Numbered from the stretch's first letter, positions 16,067 to 25,713 are shown. The stretch: 64,000 nt of DNA from Paenibacillus massiliensis subsp. panacisoli DSM 21345 (GCF_000426545.1 NZ_AUFO01000010.1:283964-347963), one strand, 5' to 3'. Notes: generated by a model from the sequence alone, not told the origin. Made by a program: numbers and translations.

Positions 16067-19000
16067 GTGAACAAGTCAGCCGCCGCTTTGCGAAAGCATG
16101 TAGCACTACTAATGGTTGTCCTACTTACCGTGACATTGTATCAGCCTGCCTATGCCGGAGCATCCGACAAGATTGAGCTGAAATCTAGCTCGGCGCCCGC
16201 CGCATCCAGTCGCATTGATGCCAAGCTAAGCAAGCAATTTGATCAAGGGGAGTACGTCACTTATCTCGTCAAAATGAAGGAACAGGTAGATACACAGTCG
16301 GTTGCCCGGAATAGCCTGCAACAGGCGACCTTACAGAAATTAACGCCATCTGCGGTCAAGATGTCAGTTCGCAGCAATGTCATCAGCTCATTGCGGAATA
16401 CGGCTTCGCGGACACAGTATGAGCTGGAGCAATATCTGGAGCAGGAGCTTGAAAAGGGAGAGGTCAAGGAGTATAAGAGCTACTTCATCGTCAATGCCCT
16501 TGCAATCACAAGCACCAAGGAAGTAATGGAGAATATCGCACAGCTTCCGGAGGTAGAGAAGCTACTGCCGAATGAGACGCGTTATCTCGATCGGGCTCCG
16601 CAAGCTACAGCTGCCAAGCCTGTACAGGCAGTGGATCATGCTACTCCGGCTGCATCGAAGACAGATCCGGTAGCAGTCGAGGCAGCTTCAGCAAAGACTA
16701 AGGCAGAGGCTGTGAAGGATAAGGCCTCTCAAGGTGCAGATGTTGAGCAGAAGTCAGCGAATGAACAAGGGGCAGCAGGAGCACTTGCTCCAGCCAAAGA
16801 GCCAGCGACAGATGCAGCCGTTCAGGACGGAGGCAAAAGCGCTGTAACAGACAAGCTACCTGACGGCACAGTCAAGCATGCTGTGGACCCCTCAACGCTA
16901 TGGTGGAACATTAAATATGTCAATGCCCCAGAGGTATGGGAGCGTGGAATTGACGGTACCGGAATCGTCGTTGCCAACCTGGATTCCGGCGTGGACTATA
17001 CACATCCTGCTCTGCGCAGCAAATGGCGCGGGATTGATGCCCAAGGCAATATCGTAAATCCTGAGCTGAGCTGGTATGACCCTCATAGCGGCTCCAGATT
17101 GCCACAGGATACGGATGGTCATGGTACACATACGATGGGTACAATGGTTGGCTCGGAACCAGACGGTACCAATTACATCGGGGTTGCCCCGGGAGCCAAA
17201 TGGATGGCTGTACGAATCTTTAACCCGGAGACGACCGATGCGATTATTCTGGATGGCGGCCAGTGGCTGCTGGCTCCAGTAGACGCTGAAGGGAATCTTC
17301 ATCCTGAGCTGGCCCCGGATGTCGTGAACAACTCCTGGGGAGGCGGCGCAGGTATGGATGAGTGGTTCAGACCTGTCGTCCAGGCTTGGCGTGATGCTCA
17401 GATTTTCCCTGAATTCTCGGCTGGAAACACTCGTCCGACCAACCCGGGCGGACCTGGATCGGTAGCGAATCCTGCGAACTATCCTGAATCCTTCGCTACA
17501 GGTGCAACGGATATCAATGGTAATTTAGCGAGCTTCTCCCTGCTGGGACCATCTCCGTATGGAGAGATCAAACCTGAAGTATCCGCTCCAGGTGTAAATA
17601 TCCGCTCCTCTGTCCCTGGGGGCGGTTATGAGAATCAGGATTGGGATGGTACATCAATGGCTGGACCGCATACGACTGCGATTGCGGCTCTGCTGCTGCA
17701 AGCCAATCATTCACTTACGGTCGATCAATTGGAACAGATCATCATAGATACAGCCGTACCAAGAACGGATAGTCAATATCCACAGGTACCGAATAACGGC
17801 TATGGTCATGGGATTGTCAATGCCAGAGATGCTGTCAACTCTGTGCTGGAGGGAATGGGTAGTGTATCCGGTAGAGTAGTTACCGGAGGTGATGATCTGG
17901 AGGAGCCTGTGCTGGAGCATACACCACTGGAGGTTGTCTTCAAGGGGACTGATGCTCTGTTGACGGCCAAGGTGACAGATAACGTCTCGGTGCTGTCTGT
18001 CGAAGGCTTTGTAAGAGAAGCTGGCTCGTCGCATTGGCTGTACCTTCCTTTTGAACGGATTTCGGGTAATAGCACAGATGGAGTATACACAGCGTCCATA
18101 CCTTCGTTCATTCTGAATGAAGGAGAGATTGAGTACTACCTTCGTGTAAATGATTATGGAAATAACAGCGTAACCAGCGAAGTGTACAAGGTGACGGTAT
18201 CCAGTGGTGTGAAGCCTGGATATACGCAGGATTTTGAGACGGATCGAATCGGCTTCACTAGTGGTGGGACCGGAAATACATGGGCTTGGGGAGAGCCGGT
18301 AAGCGGGCCTGGATCAGCTTATTCGGGCAGTAAGGTATTCGCCAGCAACCTGAGCGGTACTTATGCTGCTGGAGCGAATTCCTTCCTGCTTGCACCTCCG
18401 ATTGATCTGCGTGACAGTGCGAAGGGGGCTCTCGTGTCATTCCAGCACTGGTACGATTTTGAGAACAACTTTGACTATGGCAAAGTGCTTGTAGCCGCTG
18501 AGGAGAATGACTTCGCCTTCGAGCCTGTGCTGACCTTTACGGGTACTAGCGGCGACTGGCGCAAGCAGTATGTAGATTTGACGCCTTATGCGGGACAGCA
18601 GGTACAGCTGATGTTCACTCTTACCAGTGATAATACGACCCAGAAGGCTGGTTGGTATATTGACGACTTCGCTGTTGAGAGATTGGACGACATTGCACCG
18701 GGTGCGCCTCAGGATCTACGTGCGTCTGTTAATTTTACCGGTCAGGTTAGTCTGAATTGGACTGCCCCTCAGGACGAGGATGTGAAGGAATATACGGTGT
18801 TTCGGGCAACCTATGAAGCTACTAACTACGCGGCGATCGGAACGACAACAGGGCTGACCTTTAATGATGTCATTACGGTCACAGGCTCGACGTATTATAC
18901 GGTTGCAGCGAAGGATTACAGTGGAAATGTAGGTGAACGGTCCAACGTTGCGGTAGTTGAGTATCGTCTGCCTGAAGTGATTTATAGTGATAATTTTGAT

Positions 19001-21397
19001 TCCGGCTCTGACAATGGCTGGACACATGGTGGAACAAAGGATGAGTGGGAGCGCGGTGTCCCTGTAGCACCAGGTCCAGTAGAAGCGGTATCACCGCCTA
19101 ATGTATGGGGTACGGATCTGGACGGGACCTACGAGAGTAGTGCCAACTTCTGGTTAGCCTCCCCAGTCATTGATTTGACTGATCGTGAGCATGCTACGTT
19201 GTCCTTCTCGCATTGGTTCGAGATAGAGGGAGGATACGATTACGGGTATGTCGAGATTTCTCGTAATGGAGGAGATACATGGTCAGAGCTGGGCAAATTC
19301 TCGCACAATACGCTCGGCAAGAAATGGACTCCTGTCGATTATAGCCTGGATGCATACACCGGAGAGGAAGTCATCGTTCGTTTCCGCCTACAGTCCGACG
19401 GTAGTGTGGTAAAGACGGGCTGGTACATTGATAATTTCCGGATCGTGGATACGGCTCTGCCAAGTGTTGCGAAGACGCGTGACATTGTGCTGGAGCTGAG
19501 CTCTGACAAAGAGAAGCAAGAGAAGAACGAGGTTCCTTACAAAATTACCATTACGGGCAAGGAAGACTTCTCCACCAAAACACCAGTGAGCACAGAATTA
19601 GACAAAGGAGAGATTGGACTGGAGAGCCTTCCAGCCAGCGCGACGGTTACAGTAGTCGAGACTGGACGCTCCGTGAAGACAGATCCGGCTACTGGCCGCT
19701 ATACACTCCATCATACGGCCGGAGAATATACGCTGAAGGCAGAAGCCTACGGCTATTATCCACAGGCTCGCAAGGTCAACATTACTGATGGTACAGAGAC
19801 GAGAGCTACCTTTAACCTGGAGGCTATTCCTCAAGGTACCCTTGAAGGTGTGGTGACAGATGAGCGCAGCGGTCAACCGATCGTCGGTGCCAGAGTTGTG
19901 GTGCTGGAGGATGCAACTGCTCCCGTGGTGACTACGGATCAAGCAGGTCGCTTTACACTGCAATTGCTTGAGGGTAACTATACGCTGTCCCTGGCAGCAC
20001 AGGATTATTATGCTGATACGGTATCGGTTACAGTCTCGGGTAATGATACCGAGGAGGTAACCATTGCGCTGAAGCCGTTTATTGGCTTTCCGGGTGAGAT
20101 TGCGTATGATGACGGTACACCAGAGAATGCACGTGCCTTCAATGCTGGAGGCAATGCCTGGGCTGTACGCATGACTCCAGCATCGGAGCATGCTCAGGTG
20201 ACGGGGGCTGCCATCCGGTTCTGGAATACAGAATGGCCGCAGCCAGGTGGTACTGCCTTCCAGTATGCGGTATATGATGCTTCTGGTGAGGGTGGAGCAC
20301 CGGGACGGCTGCTGGCAGGTCCATTTGATGCAACAGCCTTGCGGAATGACGAATGGACACGCTTGGAGCTTGAAGAGCCCGTAACGGTAGAGGGCGACTT
20401 CTACATTGTCTACATTCAGACACCAGCAGGGACGGCAGCTCCGGGTCTGGCGACAGACGAGAGTAGCCCGAATGCACTCCGCAGCTGGCAGCGTGCCAGC
20501 GGAACGTGGAGTCTCTCACCTGTTGAGGAAGGCAACTACATGATACGTGCGCTCGTACGCTACCCGGTCAATGCGCCGGTCATCGTAACTCCAACTGCGG
20601 ATACTTATACAGCTGAGGAGACATTGACGGTCACGGGTACATCTCCTGCCGATGGAGCTGAGCTGCAGCTCTTCAACGGTGAGGAATTGGTCGGCACTAC
20701 GACAGTTGAGAACCAGCAATTCAGTCTGCCAATTACGCTGCAAGCGGGTGACAATGCTCTGAGCGTGCAGGCTCTGGTAGACGGCAAGCTTACGGATCGT
20801 TCCGCACCAGTGCATGTCATTCTGGATCAAGCAGTACCAGTGCTGGAGGTCACGGCACCTGTGGACGGTACACGTACGAATGCTGGGGATCTGCGGGTGA
20901 CGGGTAAAGTCCAGGACACCTACCTGCACACCTTGACGATTAACGGCGCAGAGGTACAGGTGGAAGAGGACGGAAGCTTCAGTCATCGCTTGCTGATTGA
21001 AGAAGGGCAGAATCAGATTACCATTACAGCAAGGGATCTGGCTGGCAACGAGACTAGCATTACCCGTACAGTCCATCTGGAGCAAGCCCTGCCAGAGATT
21101 CGCAATGTGACGCCGACAGAGGATGTGCGGATTACACCGGGGGAAGCCCTGCGTGTGACGTTTGATAGTGATCCGGGACTGCAGGCCTCGTTCCGGATTG
21201 AGGTCCCGCTGGTTTCCAGCAGCGCACGGAATGAAATCTCATTCTTCGAGGCTGCTCCAGGACGGTATGAAGCCTACTACAATACGCCGAATACACTTCG
21301 TCTCTCGGGTGGTGTTATCGTCATTCGGATACGTGATGCAGCCGGAAATGAAGCTGAAATTGAGACGCCAGGCAAGCTGTATGTTAATCCGATCTGA
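16067..21397 (+). CDS. Secreted S8 subtilase, bacillopeptidase F-like, multidomain
   Basis: A 1776-residue exported serine protease. GTG at 16067 follows AAGGGAG and gives a signal peptide ending AYA-G; the frame open from 15983 lacks one. A propeptide (about 50-180) and an Ala/Lys-rich linker (about 185-270) precede the catalytic domain with Asp306 (LDSGVDYTHP), His352 (DGHGTHTMG) and Ser530 (DGTSMAGPHT). C-terminally there are two immune-inhibitor-A/MAM-like beta-sandwich modules (near 725-870 and 970-1120) around a fibronectin-III domain, two carboxypeptidase-regulatory-like domains, a jelly-roll-like module and Ig-like repeats. Bacillus subtilis Bpr has a similar plan but about 1430 residues, so this is an enlarged relative. 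No sortase or SLH anchor is seen. Confidence 0.93.
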   Translation: MNKSAAALRKHVALLMVVLLTVTLYQPAYAGASDKIELKSSSAPAASSRIDAKLSKQFDQGEYVTYLVKMKEQVDTQSVARNSLQQATLQKLTPSAVKMSVRSNVISSLRNTASRTQYELEQYLEQELEKGEVKEYKSYFIVNALAITSTKEVMENIAQLPEVEKLLPNETRYLDRAPQATAAKPVQAVDHATPAASKTDPVAVEAASAKTKAEAVKDKASQGADVEQKSANEQGAAGALAPAKEPATDAAVQDGGKSAVTDKLPDGTVKHAVDPSTLWWNIKYVNAPEVWERGIDGTGIVVANLDSGVDYTHPALRSKWRGIDAQGNIVNPELSWYDPHSGSRLPQDTDGHGTHTMGTMVGSEPDGTNYIGVAPGAKWMAVRIFNPETTDAIILDGGQWLLAPVDAEGNLHPELAPDVVNNSWGGGAGMDEWFRPVVQAWRDAQIFPEFSAGNTRPTNPGGPGSVANPANYPESFATGATDINGNLASFSLLGPSPYGEIKPEVSAPGVNIRSSVPGGGYENQDWDGTSMAGPHTTAIAALLLQANHSLTVDQLEQIIIDTAVPRTDSQYPQVPNNGYGHGIVNARDAVNSVLEGMGSVSGRVVTGGDDLEEPVLEHTPLEVVFKGTDALLTAKVTDNVSVLSVEGFVREAGSSHWLYLPFERISGNSTDGVYTASIPSFILNEGEIEYYLRVNDYGNNSVTSEVYKVTVSSGVKPGYTQDFETDRIGFTSGGTGNTWAWGEPVSGPGSAYSGSKVFASNLSGTYAAGANSFLLAPPIDLRDSAKGALVSFQHWYDFENNFDYGKVLVAAEENDFAFEPVLTFTGTSGDWRKQYVDLTPYAGQQVQLMFTLTSDNTTQKAGWYIDDFAVERLDDIAPGAPQDLRASVNFTGQVSLNWTAPQDEDVKEYTVFRATYEATNYAAIGTTTGLTFNDVITVTGSTYYTVAAKDYSGNVGERSNVAVVEYRLPEVIYSDNFDSGSDNGWTHGGTKDEWERGVPVAPGPVEAVSPPNVWGTDLDGTYESSANFWLASPVIDLTDREHATLSFSHWFEIEGGYDYGYVEISRNGGDTWSELGKFSHNTLGKKWTPVDYSLDAYTGEEVIVRFRLQSDGSVVKTGWYIDNFRIVDTALPSVAKTRDIVLELSSDKEKQEKNEVPYKITITGKEDFSTKTPVSTELDKGEIGLESLPASATVTVVETGRSVKTDPATGRYTLHHTAGEYTLKAEAYGYYPQARKVNITDGTETRATFNLEAIPQGTLEGVVTDERSGQPIVGARVVVLEDATAPVVTTDQAGRFTLQLLEGNYTLSLAAQDYYADTVSVTVSGNDTEEVTIALKPFIGFPGEIAYDDGTPENARAFNAGGNAWAVRMTPASEHAQVTGAAIRFWNTEWPQPGGTAFQYAVYDASGEGGAPGRLLAGPFDATALRNDEWTRLELEEPVTVEGDFYIVYIQTPAGTAAPGLATDESSPNALRSWQRASGTWSLSPVEEGNYMIRALVRYPVNAPVIVTPTADTYTAEETLTVTGTSPADGAELQLFNGEELVGTTTVENQQFSLPITLQAGDNALSVQALVDGKLTDRSAPVHVILDQAVPVLEVTAPVDGTRTNAGDLRVTGKVQDTYLHTLTINGAEVQVEEDGSFSHRLLIEEGQNQITITARDLAGNETSITRTVHLEQALPEIRNVTPTEDVRITPGEALRVTFDSDPGLQASFRIEVPLVSSSARNEISFFEAAPGRYEAYYNTPNTLRLSGGVIVIRIRDAAGNEAEIETPGKLYVNPI

Positions 21398-21523
21398 ACT
21401 AGGATACAGTCAATGACTCAGTCTTCTCAGGTTGTCATTCAAGAGTGGTATGCAGGATGATGCCTGATGAGCGTGCCTGTAGGTGAAGGGCAACTCTTGA
21501 ACCGAATAACATATCAATGTTGT

Positions 21524-21562
21524 AGACTGACGTCGGTATTTATCCGCCGTCAGTCTGTTTTT
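21524..21562 (+). terminator. Terminator of the subtilase gene
   Basis: AGACTGACG and its exact complement CGTCAGTCT enclose a 15-base loop with a GG/CC pair and are followed by GTTTTTAT. Confidence 0.85.
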
Positions 21563-21669
21563 ATGTACACCATGTAGTTCTTTGATTTTTGGGATCTGGA
21601 CGGCAATTGGGCACAGTTGATTTCATTTCCGAAGTAATGAACATGACATTTGGATAGGGGGAGATTCAG

Positions 21670-22188
21670 TTGATCACAAGCCAAGATGTAGAGATCAAGA
21701 AGCTGGATGGCTTCAAGGCGGCTGTACTGACCGTGGAGGCACCCTTCGCCAAGCTGGGGCATGAGGTTCGTAGACAGTGGAAGCGTATTGAGGCCATGCT
21801 ACCTGACGAACACTCCCTGCGCCTCGATGCAGAGATCGGATATGTATTTTCTCCGCAGTGGAACACGGACGAGGGCGACGGTACGATGAAAATTAAGGTG
21901 GGTGTCAAGGTGTCTCATGATGCTCCCCTCCCGGAACCTGCAGAGCTTCTGGAGGTACCCACCCGTGAGTATGTAATCCTTCGGTTCGAGGGAGACCGTG
22001 AGCGCCTGAACACGATCTATCAGGATTTATTCGCCTGGATTGACGGCAGTGGCTATAAGGCTATATCGGAAGAGGGAGTATACTGGATTGAGGCGAATCG
22101 ATTGCAGCCTGTAAATCCTTTCGAAATTGCACCAGAGGAAATAGATAGCTTTGACTATGATATCTGCATTGCTGTTGAGCCTGCTTGA
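21670..22188 (+). CDS. Stand-alone GyrI-like/effector-binding domain protein
   Basis: A 172-residue protein beginning at TTG after AGGGGGAG. It starts DVEIKKLDGFKAAVLTVEAP, contains FSPQWNTDEGDGTMKIKVGVKV, and closes with VYWIEANRLQPVNPF and DYDICIAVEP. That is the layout of a GyrI-like (AraC effector-binding) domain without a DNA-binding part. Such proteins bind small ligands or protect gyrase; which applies here is unknown. Monocistronic, with the subtilase terminator upstream and a shared terminator with fabV downstream. Confidence 0.8.
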   Translation: MITSQDVEIKKLDGFKAAVLTVEAPFAKLGHEVRRQWKRIEAMLPDEHSLRLDAEIGYVFSPQWNTDEGDGTMKIKVGVKVSHDAPLPEPAELLEVPTREYVILRFEGDRERLNTIYQDLFAWIDGSGYKAISEEGVYWIEANRLQPVNPFEIAPEEIDSFDYDICIAVEPA

Positions 22189-22219
22189 CCGTTGTTGATA
22201 CCATGCTAATTGCAAGACC

Positions 22220-22260
22220 AAAAAGGATGACCCGAAGTCGTACAAGCGGGGCATCCTTTT
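22220..22260. terminator. Bidirectional terminator between GyrI-like gene and fabV
   Basis: AAAAAGGATG-A-CCCG pairs with CGGG-G-CATCCTTTT; A-run and T-run on opposite sides let it serve both convergent genes. Confidence 0.8.
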
Positions 22261-22338
22261 GTTGAATCATGATCATGCTAGTTGGCATGGCCGAGAGCCT
22301 GCATGAACTTAGCATTATCGAGTATTCGTTATTTATTT

Positions 22339-23535
22339 TTATTTATTGATAACATTTGCAACGGTTACTTCAGGATCAACCTCGGCCTCATAATCTACAC
22401 CATCGATCTCGAAGCCGAACAGTCGGAAGAATTCACGGCGATAGCCTTCCAGATCAGTCTTCTCATAGATGTTATCTGTATCCACTTCGGCCCAGAGCTG
22501 TGCTACCTCCTCCTGGACATCAGCCCGCAGCTCCAGTTCATCAATTCGGATGCGTCCCTTCTCATCCACTGGAGTTCCGTCAGCAGCATACAGGCGATCT
22601 GCGAATAGACGATACATTTGCTCGATGCAGCCCTCATGAATCCCCTTCTCCTTCATTACACGATACAGTGCGGAGATGTAGAGAGGAACGACTGGAATCG
22701 CCGAGCTGGACTGGGTAACCAGTGCCTTACAGACAGCAACATAAGCGCGTCCACCAATAGAAGAGAGCTTGTTGGTCATTGTAAGAGCTGTAGCTTCCAG
22801 ATGGTCCTTGGCTCTGCCAATAGTTCCGTCGCGGTAGATCGGCTTCGTAATCTCCGAACCAATGTATGAATAGGCAATGGTAGTGGCGTTGTCTGCGAGC
22901 ACTCCAGCTTCGAGCAAGCGGTTAACCCAGTCCTGCCAGTCCTCACCGCCCATGACAAATACAGTATCCTCAACCTCTTGCTCCGAAGCGGGCTCCAAAG
23001 TAACCTGGCTTACTTCTCCGGTATGGAAATTAACCGTTTTGTTCGTGTAGGTCCCATTGAGTGTCTTCAGTACGGAAGTCTTGGTCTCGCCTGTAGCTGG
23101 ATCGGTACGGCGAGCTGTAGCTACACTGTATACCACCAGATCAACCTGGCCCAGCTCACGACGAATCAGTTCAATCGTTTCAGCCTTCAGCTCAGCTGAG
23201 AAGGCATCTCCTGTAATACTGTAGGATTTGAGGCCAGCTTCCTGAGCTGCCTCTTCAAAGGCAGCCGAATTGTACCAGCCAGCAGACGCTGTGCGCCCCT
23301 TGCCTGCGGAGCTTTCACGATAGACGCCAATTGTATTTGCATTAGCCCCGAAGGCTGCTACAATGCGTGAGGACAGTCCATAGCCTGCAGAAGCTCCGAT
23401 GACCAATACATTTTTCGGTCCGCTAATGGCTGGCTGGGATTGTACATATTGTACCTGCTCGCGTACTTGCTGAGCACATCCGACTGGATGAGCCGTTGTG
23501 CAGATAAAACCTCTGGTTCTTGGTTTAATAATCAT
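22339..23535 (-). CDS. fabV: Trans-2-enoyl-ACP/CoA reductase (NADH), FabV type
   Basis: A 398-residue reductase for the last step of the fatty-acid elongation cycle, of the FabV/TER type that is insensitive or weakly sensitive to triclosan. Landmarks are the opening MIIKPRTRGFICTTAHPVGC, the NADH loop VIGASAGYGLSSRI, and the catalytic Tyr-(8)-Lys segment YRDGTIGRAK after IAYSYIGSEITKPI. AGAGAGG lies 12 bases upstream. Many Bacillales use FabI/FabL, so a FabV here may be the main or a spare enoyl reductase. It stands alone; I see no FapR box next to it. Confidence 0.95.
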   Translation of the reverse strand: MIIKPRTRGFICTTAHPVGCAQQVREQVQYVQSQPAISGPKNVLVIGASAGYGLSSRIVAAFGANANTIGVYRESSAGKGRTASAGWYNSAAFEEAAQEAGLKSYSITGDAFSAELKAETIELIRRELGQVDLVVYSVATARRTDPATGETKTSVLKTLNGTYTNKTVNFHTGEVSQVTLEPASEQEVEDTVFVMGGEDWQDWVNRLLEAGVLADNATTIAYSYIGSEITKPIYRDGTIGRAKDHLEATALTMTNKLSSIGGRAYVAVCKALVTQSSSAIPVVPLYISALYRVMKEKGIHEGCIEQMYRLFADRLYAADGTPVDEKGRIRIDELELRADVQEEVAQLWAEVDTDNIYEKTDLEGYRREFFRLFGFEIDGVDYEAEVDPEVTVANVINK

Positions 23536-23945
23536 GTGTATTCATTACCTCTCTTCAGATCCGTAAATTGTACAAGCGAAAGCGTGAAGTCTGATTCACA
23601 ATCTCTTTCTAAACCATCATTGTATTCTTTGATGTACTATCCTATTTTAACGATTTTTTTGAAAAACGAAAACCTTGTGTCTCCATTCAACAGGATTTAG
23701 TCATTATTTGGGTTGGTGAGCCCATGATGGAGCTGTTATTTCTGAATGTGTTTTTGAGTGTTAATAAACATGACATAATAGTGTTACATGTCAAAGATTG
23801 TTTTGACGTTCATAGGGATTATTGTATAGAATGTAAGAGATCGTGCAATGTATCAGATAGGTATCATTACCTAATATTTGGTTTATTTGCAGTTATGCTA
23901 CTGTCAATCCGTTGTTTTTATTATTTTTTATCCACTGTTTAATTC

Positions 23946-23974
23946 TTGACGTCAGGTCAGAGAGTGGGTAGAAT
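23946..23974 (+). promoter_or_regulatory. Promoter reading into the tandem structured element and oligopeptide ATPase
   Basis: TTGACG (23946-23951), 17-base spacer, TAGAAT (23969-23974), about 60 bases before the first element copy. A second candidate, TTGACG at 23803 with TAGAAT at 23827 (18-base spacer), lies upstream. The rest of 23536-23945 is AT-rich and holds no gene I can support. Confidence 0.6.
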
Positions 23975-24035
23975 AAATTAAATAATTGTGCAAGTTGTGT
24001 CTATATAACTGTGAGCAGCATGCACAAGCATCAGT

Positions 24036-24123
24036 GGAGCTGAGTCATCTTGTAATCGCAAGAAAAACATCCGCTTAGGGCGGTCTATCTTCTTACGCAA
24101 GTACGTCGATTGATGTTTTTCTT
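24036..24123 (+). repeat. Structured leader element, copy 1
   Basis: Eighty-eight bases beginning GGAGCTG and ending GATGTTTTTCTT. Outer arms AAGAAAAACATC and GATGTTTTTCTT are exact complements (12 bp). Inside are CCGC/GCGG and ACG/CGT stems, giving a multibranch fold. An alternative local stem ACGTC/GATGT directly before the T-run would compete with the outer stem. It lies in the transcribed leader of the ABC ATPase gene and is repeated 27 bases downstream. Confidence 0.75.
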
Positions 24124-24150
24124 TAGATTATACAACCTAACAGCTTTAGC

Positions 24151-24237
24151 GGAGCTGGTCATTTGTATAATCGCAAGAAAAACAACTGCTTAAAGCGGTC
24201 TATCTTCTACGCAAGTACGTCGATTGATGTTTTTCTT
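24151..24237 (+). repeat. Structured leader element, copy 2
   Basis: Eighty-seven bases, same order as copy 1 with scattered changes. The inner stem changes from CCGC to CTGC against GCGG, which keeps pairing in RNA as U-G; the loop differs (TTAGG versus TTAAA). The outer stem has one A-A mismatch. TACGCAAGTACGTCGATTG is invariant between copies. It ends 30 bases before the ATPase start codon. Confidence 0.75.
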
Positions 24238-24267
24238 ATTAAATAATGAATGTGAGTGATATAACAT

Positions 24268-25335
24268 ATGAGTCGTCTTTTGGAAGTTAAGGATTTAGCT
24301 ATATCATTTAAGACTCGTGGCGGCGAGCTGCAGGCGATCCGCGGAGTCAGCTTTTACGTGAACAAAGGGGAGACACTTGCCATCGTAGGTGAATCCGGTT
24401 CAGGCAAGAGCGTTACCTCACAGGCCATCATGAAGCTAATCCCTGAGCCACAAGGAATGTACAAGCGTGGACAGATTATGTTTGACGGTCAGGAAATCAT
24501 TAAGAAGAATGACAAGCAGATGCAGAGCATTCGTGGTAATGAGATCGGCATGATCTTCCAAGATCCGATGACCTCTCTGAACCCGACAATCAAGGTAGGT
24601 AAGCAGATTACAGAGGTGCTGTTCAAGCACAAAAAAATGAATAAAGAAGCAGCGCGCAAGCGGGCAATTGAGCTGCTGGATCTGGTAGGTATTCCATTGC
24701 CGGAGCAACGCTTTAATCAATATCCGCATGAATTCAGTGGCGGTATGCGTCAGCGGGTCGTTATTGCAATGGCACTGGCTGCTGACCCTAAGCTGCTGAT
24801 TGCGGACGAGCCAACAACGGCTCTTGACGTTACGATCCAAGCTCAGATTCTGGAACTGATGAAGGATCTGCAGAAGAAGATTGGGACAGCCATTATTTTC
24901 ATTACCCATGACCTTGGTGTCGTAGCTAAAATGGCAGACCGCGTAGCGGTTATGTATGCTGGTCAGATTGTGGAAACTGGAACGGTACAGGAAATCTTCT
25001 ACGATCCGCGTCATCCATACACATGGGGATTGCTTGCATCCATGCCGCATCTGGACAGCAGAGGTAGCAAGCTGACTGCGATTCCAGGAACGCCACCAGA
25101 CTTGCTGCATCCGCCTAAAGGTGATGCATTTGCGCTGAGAAGCTCCTATGCTATGAATATTGACTTTGAGAAGGAGCCACCTTTGTTCAAGGTATCGGAT
25201 ACGCATTATGTGAAGTCCTGGCTGCTTCATCCGATGTCTCCAGCGGTAGAGCCGCCAGAAGTCGTGAAGACCAAGCGTCGCGATCTGGAGCAGAATTATG
25301 CTGAGCCTGTCATGGTGGATGCTTACGAGCTGTAA
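24268..25335 (+). CDS. Orphan oligopeptide ABC transporter ATP-binding protein, OppD/DppD type
   Basis: A 355-residue ATPase with Walker [10 protein letters not shown]-loop [13 protein letters not shown], signature FSGGMRQR, Walker [13 protein letters not shown] and H-loop THDLG. The C-terminal oligopeptide extension (YTWGLLASMPHLD and GTPPDLLHPP) is present, but the family Cys motif that binds an iron-sulfur cluster in some members is not. Normally OppD works with OppF and two permeases; none is adjacent, so it must pair with products encoded elsewhere. The ribosome site is weak (GTGAG). Its leader carries two copies of an unusual structured element. Confidence 0.9.
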   Translation: MSRLLEVKDLAISFKTRGGELQAIRGVSFYVNKGETLAIVGESGSGKSVTSQAIMKLIPEPQGMYKRGQIMFDGQEIIKKNDKQMQSIRGNEIGMIFQDPMTSLNPTIKVGKQITEVLFKHKKMNKEAARKRAIELLDLVGIPLPEQRFNQYPHEFSGGMRQRVVIAMALAADPKLLIADEPTTALDVTIQAQILELMKDLQKKIGTAIIFITHDLGVVAKMADRVAVMYAGQIVETGTVQEIFYDPRHPYTWGLLASMPHLDSRGSKLTAIPGTPPDLLHPPKGDAFALRSSYAMNIDFEKEPPLFKVSDTHYVKSWLLHPMSPAVEPPEVVKTKRRDLEQNYAEPVMVDAYEL

Positions 25336-25352
25336 GACAAACGGATTATAAT

Positions 25353-25462
25353 GCAAGGTCAGACTGCTGGGGATAGTAGCCCCTGACGGTATTGCATCTA
25401 TAGAATGCGTTTTGTTGAAATAATTGAATAGCAACAGCGGCCTATGAGCTCATAAGGTTGCT
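25353..25462 (+). other. Structured 3' region after the OppD-type gene
   Basis: TGCAA...TTGCA enclosing GTCAG/CTGAC (25353-25397), then AGCAAC/GTTGCT (25430-25462) enclosing CCTATGAGCTCATAAGG, form two successive stem-loops before the terminator. Confidence 0.45.
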
Positions 25463-25470
25463 GTGTCTCG

Positions 25471-25511
25471 GGTGGTGTACTGTCATAACGACGGTGCACC
25501 ACCTTTTTTTT
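25471..25511 (+). terminator. Terminator of the OppD-type gene
   Basis: GGTGGTG-ACTGTC loop ATAAC GACGGT-CACCACC followed by eight T residues. The remaining 200 bases to the isomerase gene hold nothing I can identify. Confidence 0.85.
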
Positions 25512-25713
25512 CATTTTTTGCTATCCGTATATATGTAATCATACATGTAATGATCTCATCGTTTGCAGATGCAAGCGAGCTTTGTACCAGACATGAGTAG
25601 GAAAATGAACAACGAAAAGTTAAAATAGAATATAGTTCCAGCGCGATTCACATTCACTTGTTGACATGAAGGCTATATGGCTAATCATATTCTGAACAGG
25701 GAGCGTGAGGACA

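Noticed and set aside
23724..23942. 72-codon forward frame
   Set aside because: AT-rich, no ribosome site at its start and no recognisable domain; it overlaps promoter-like sequences.
24036..24237. CRISPR repeat pair
   Set aside because: Only two copies of about 87 bp with divergent interiors and no cas genes; structure fits a leader element instead.
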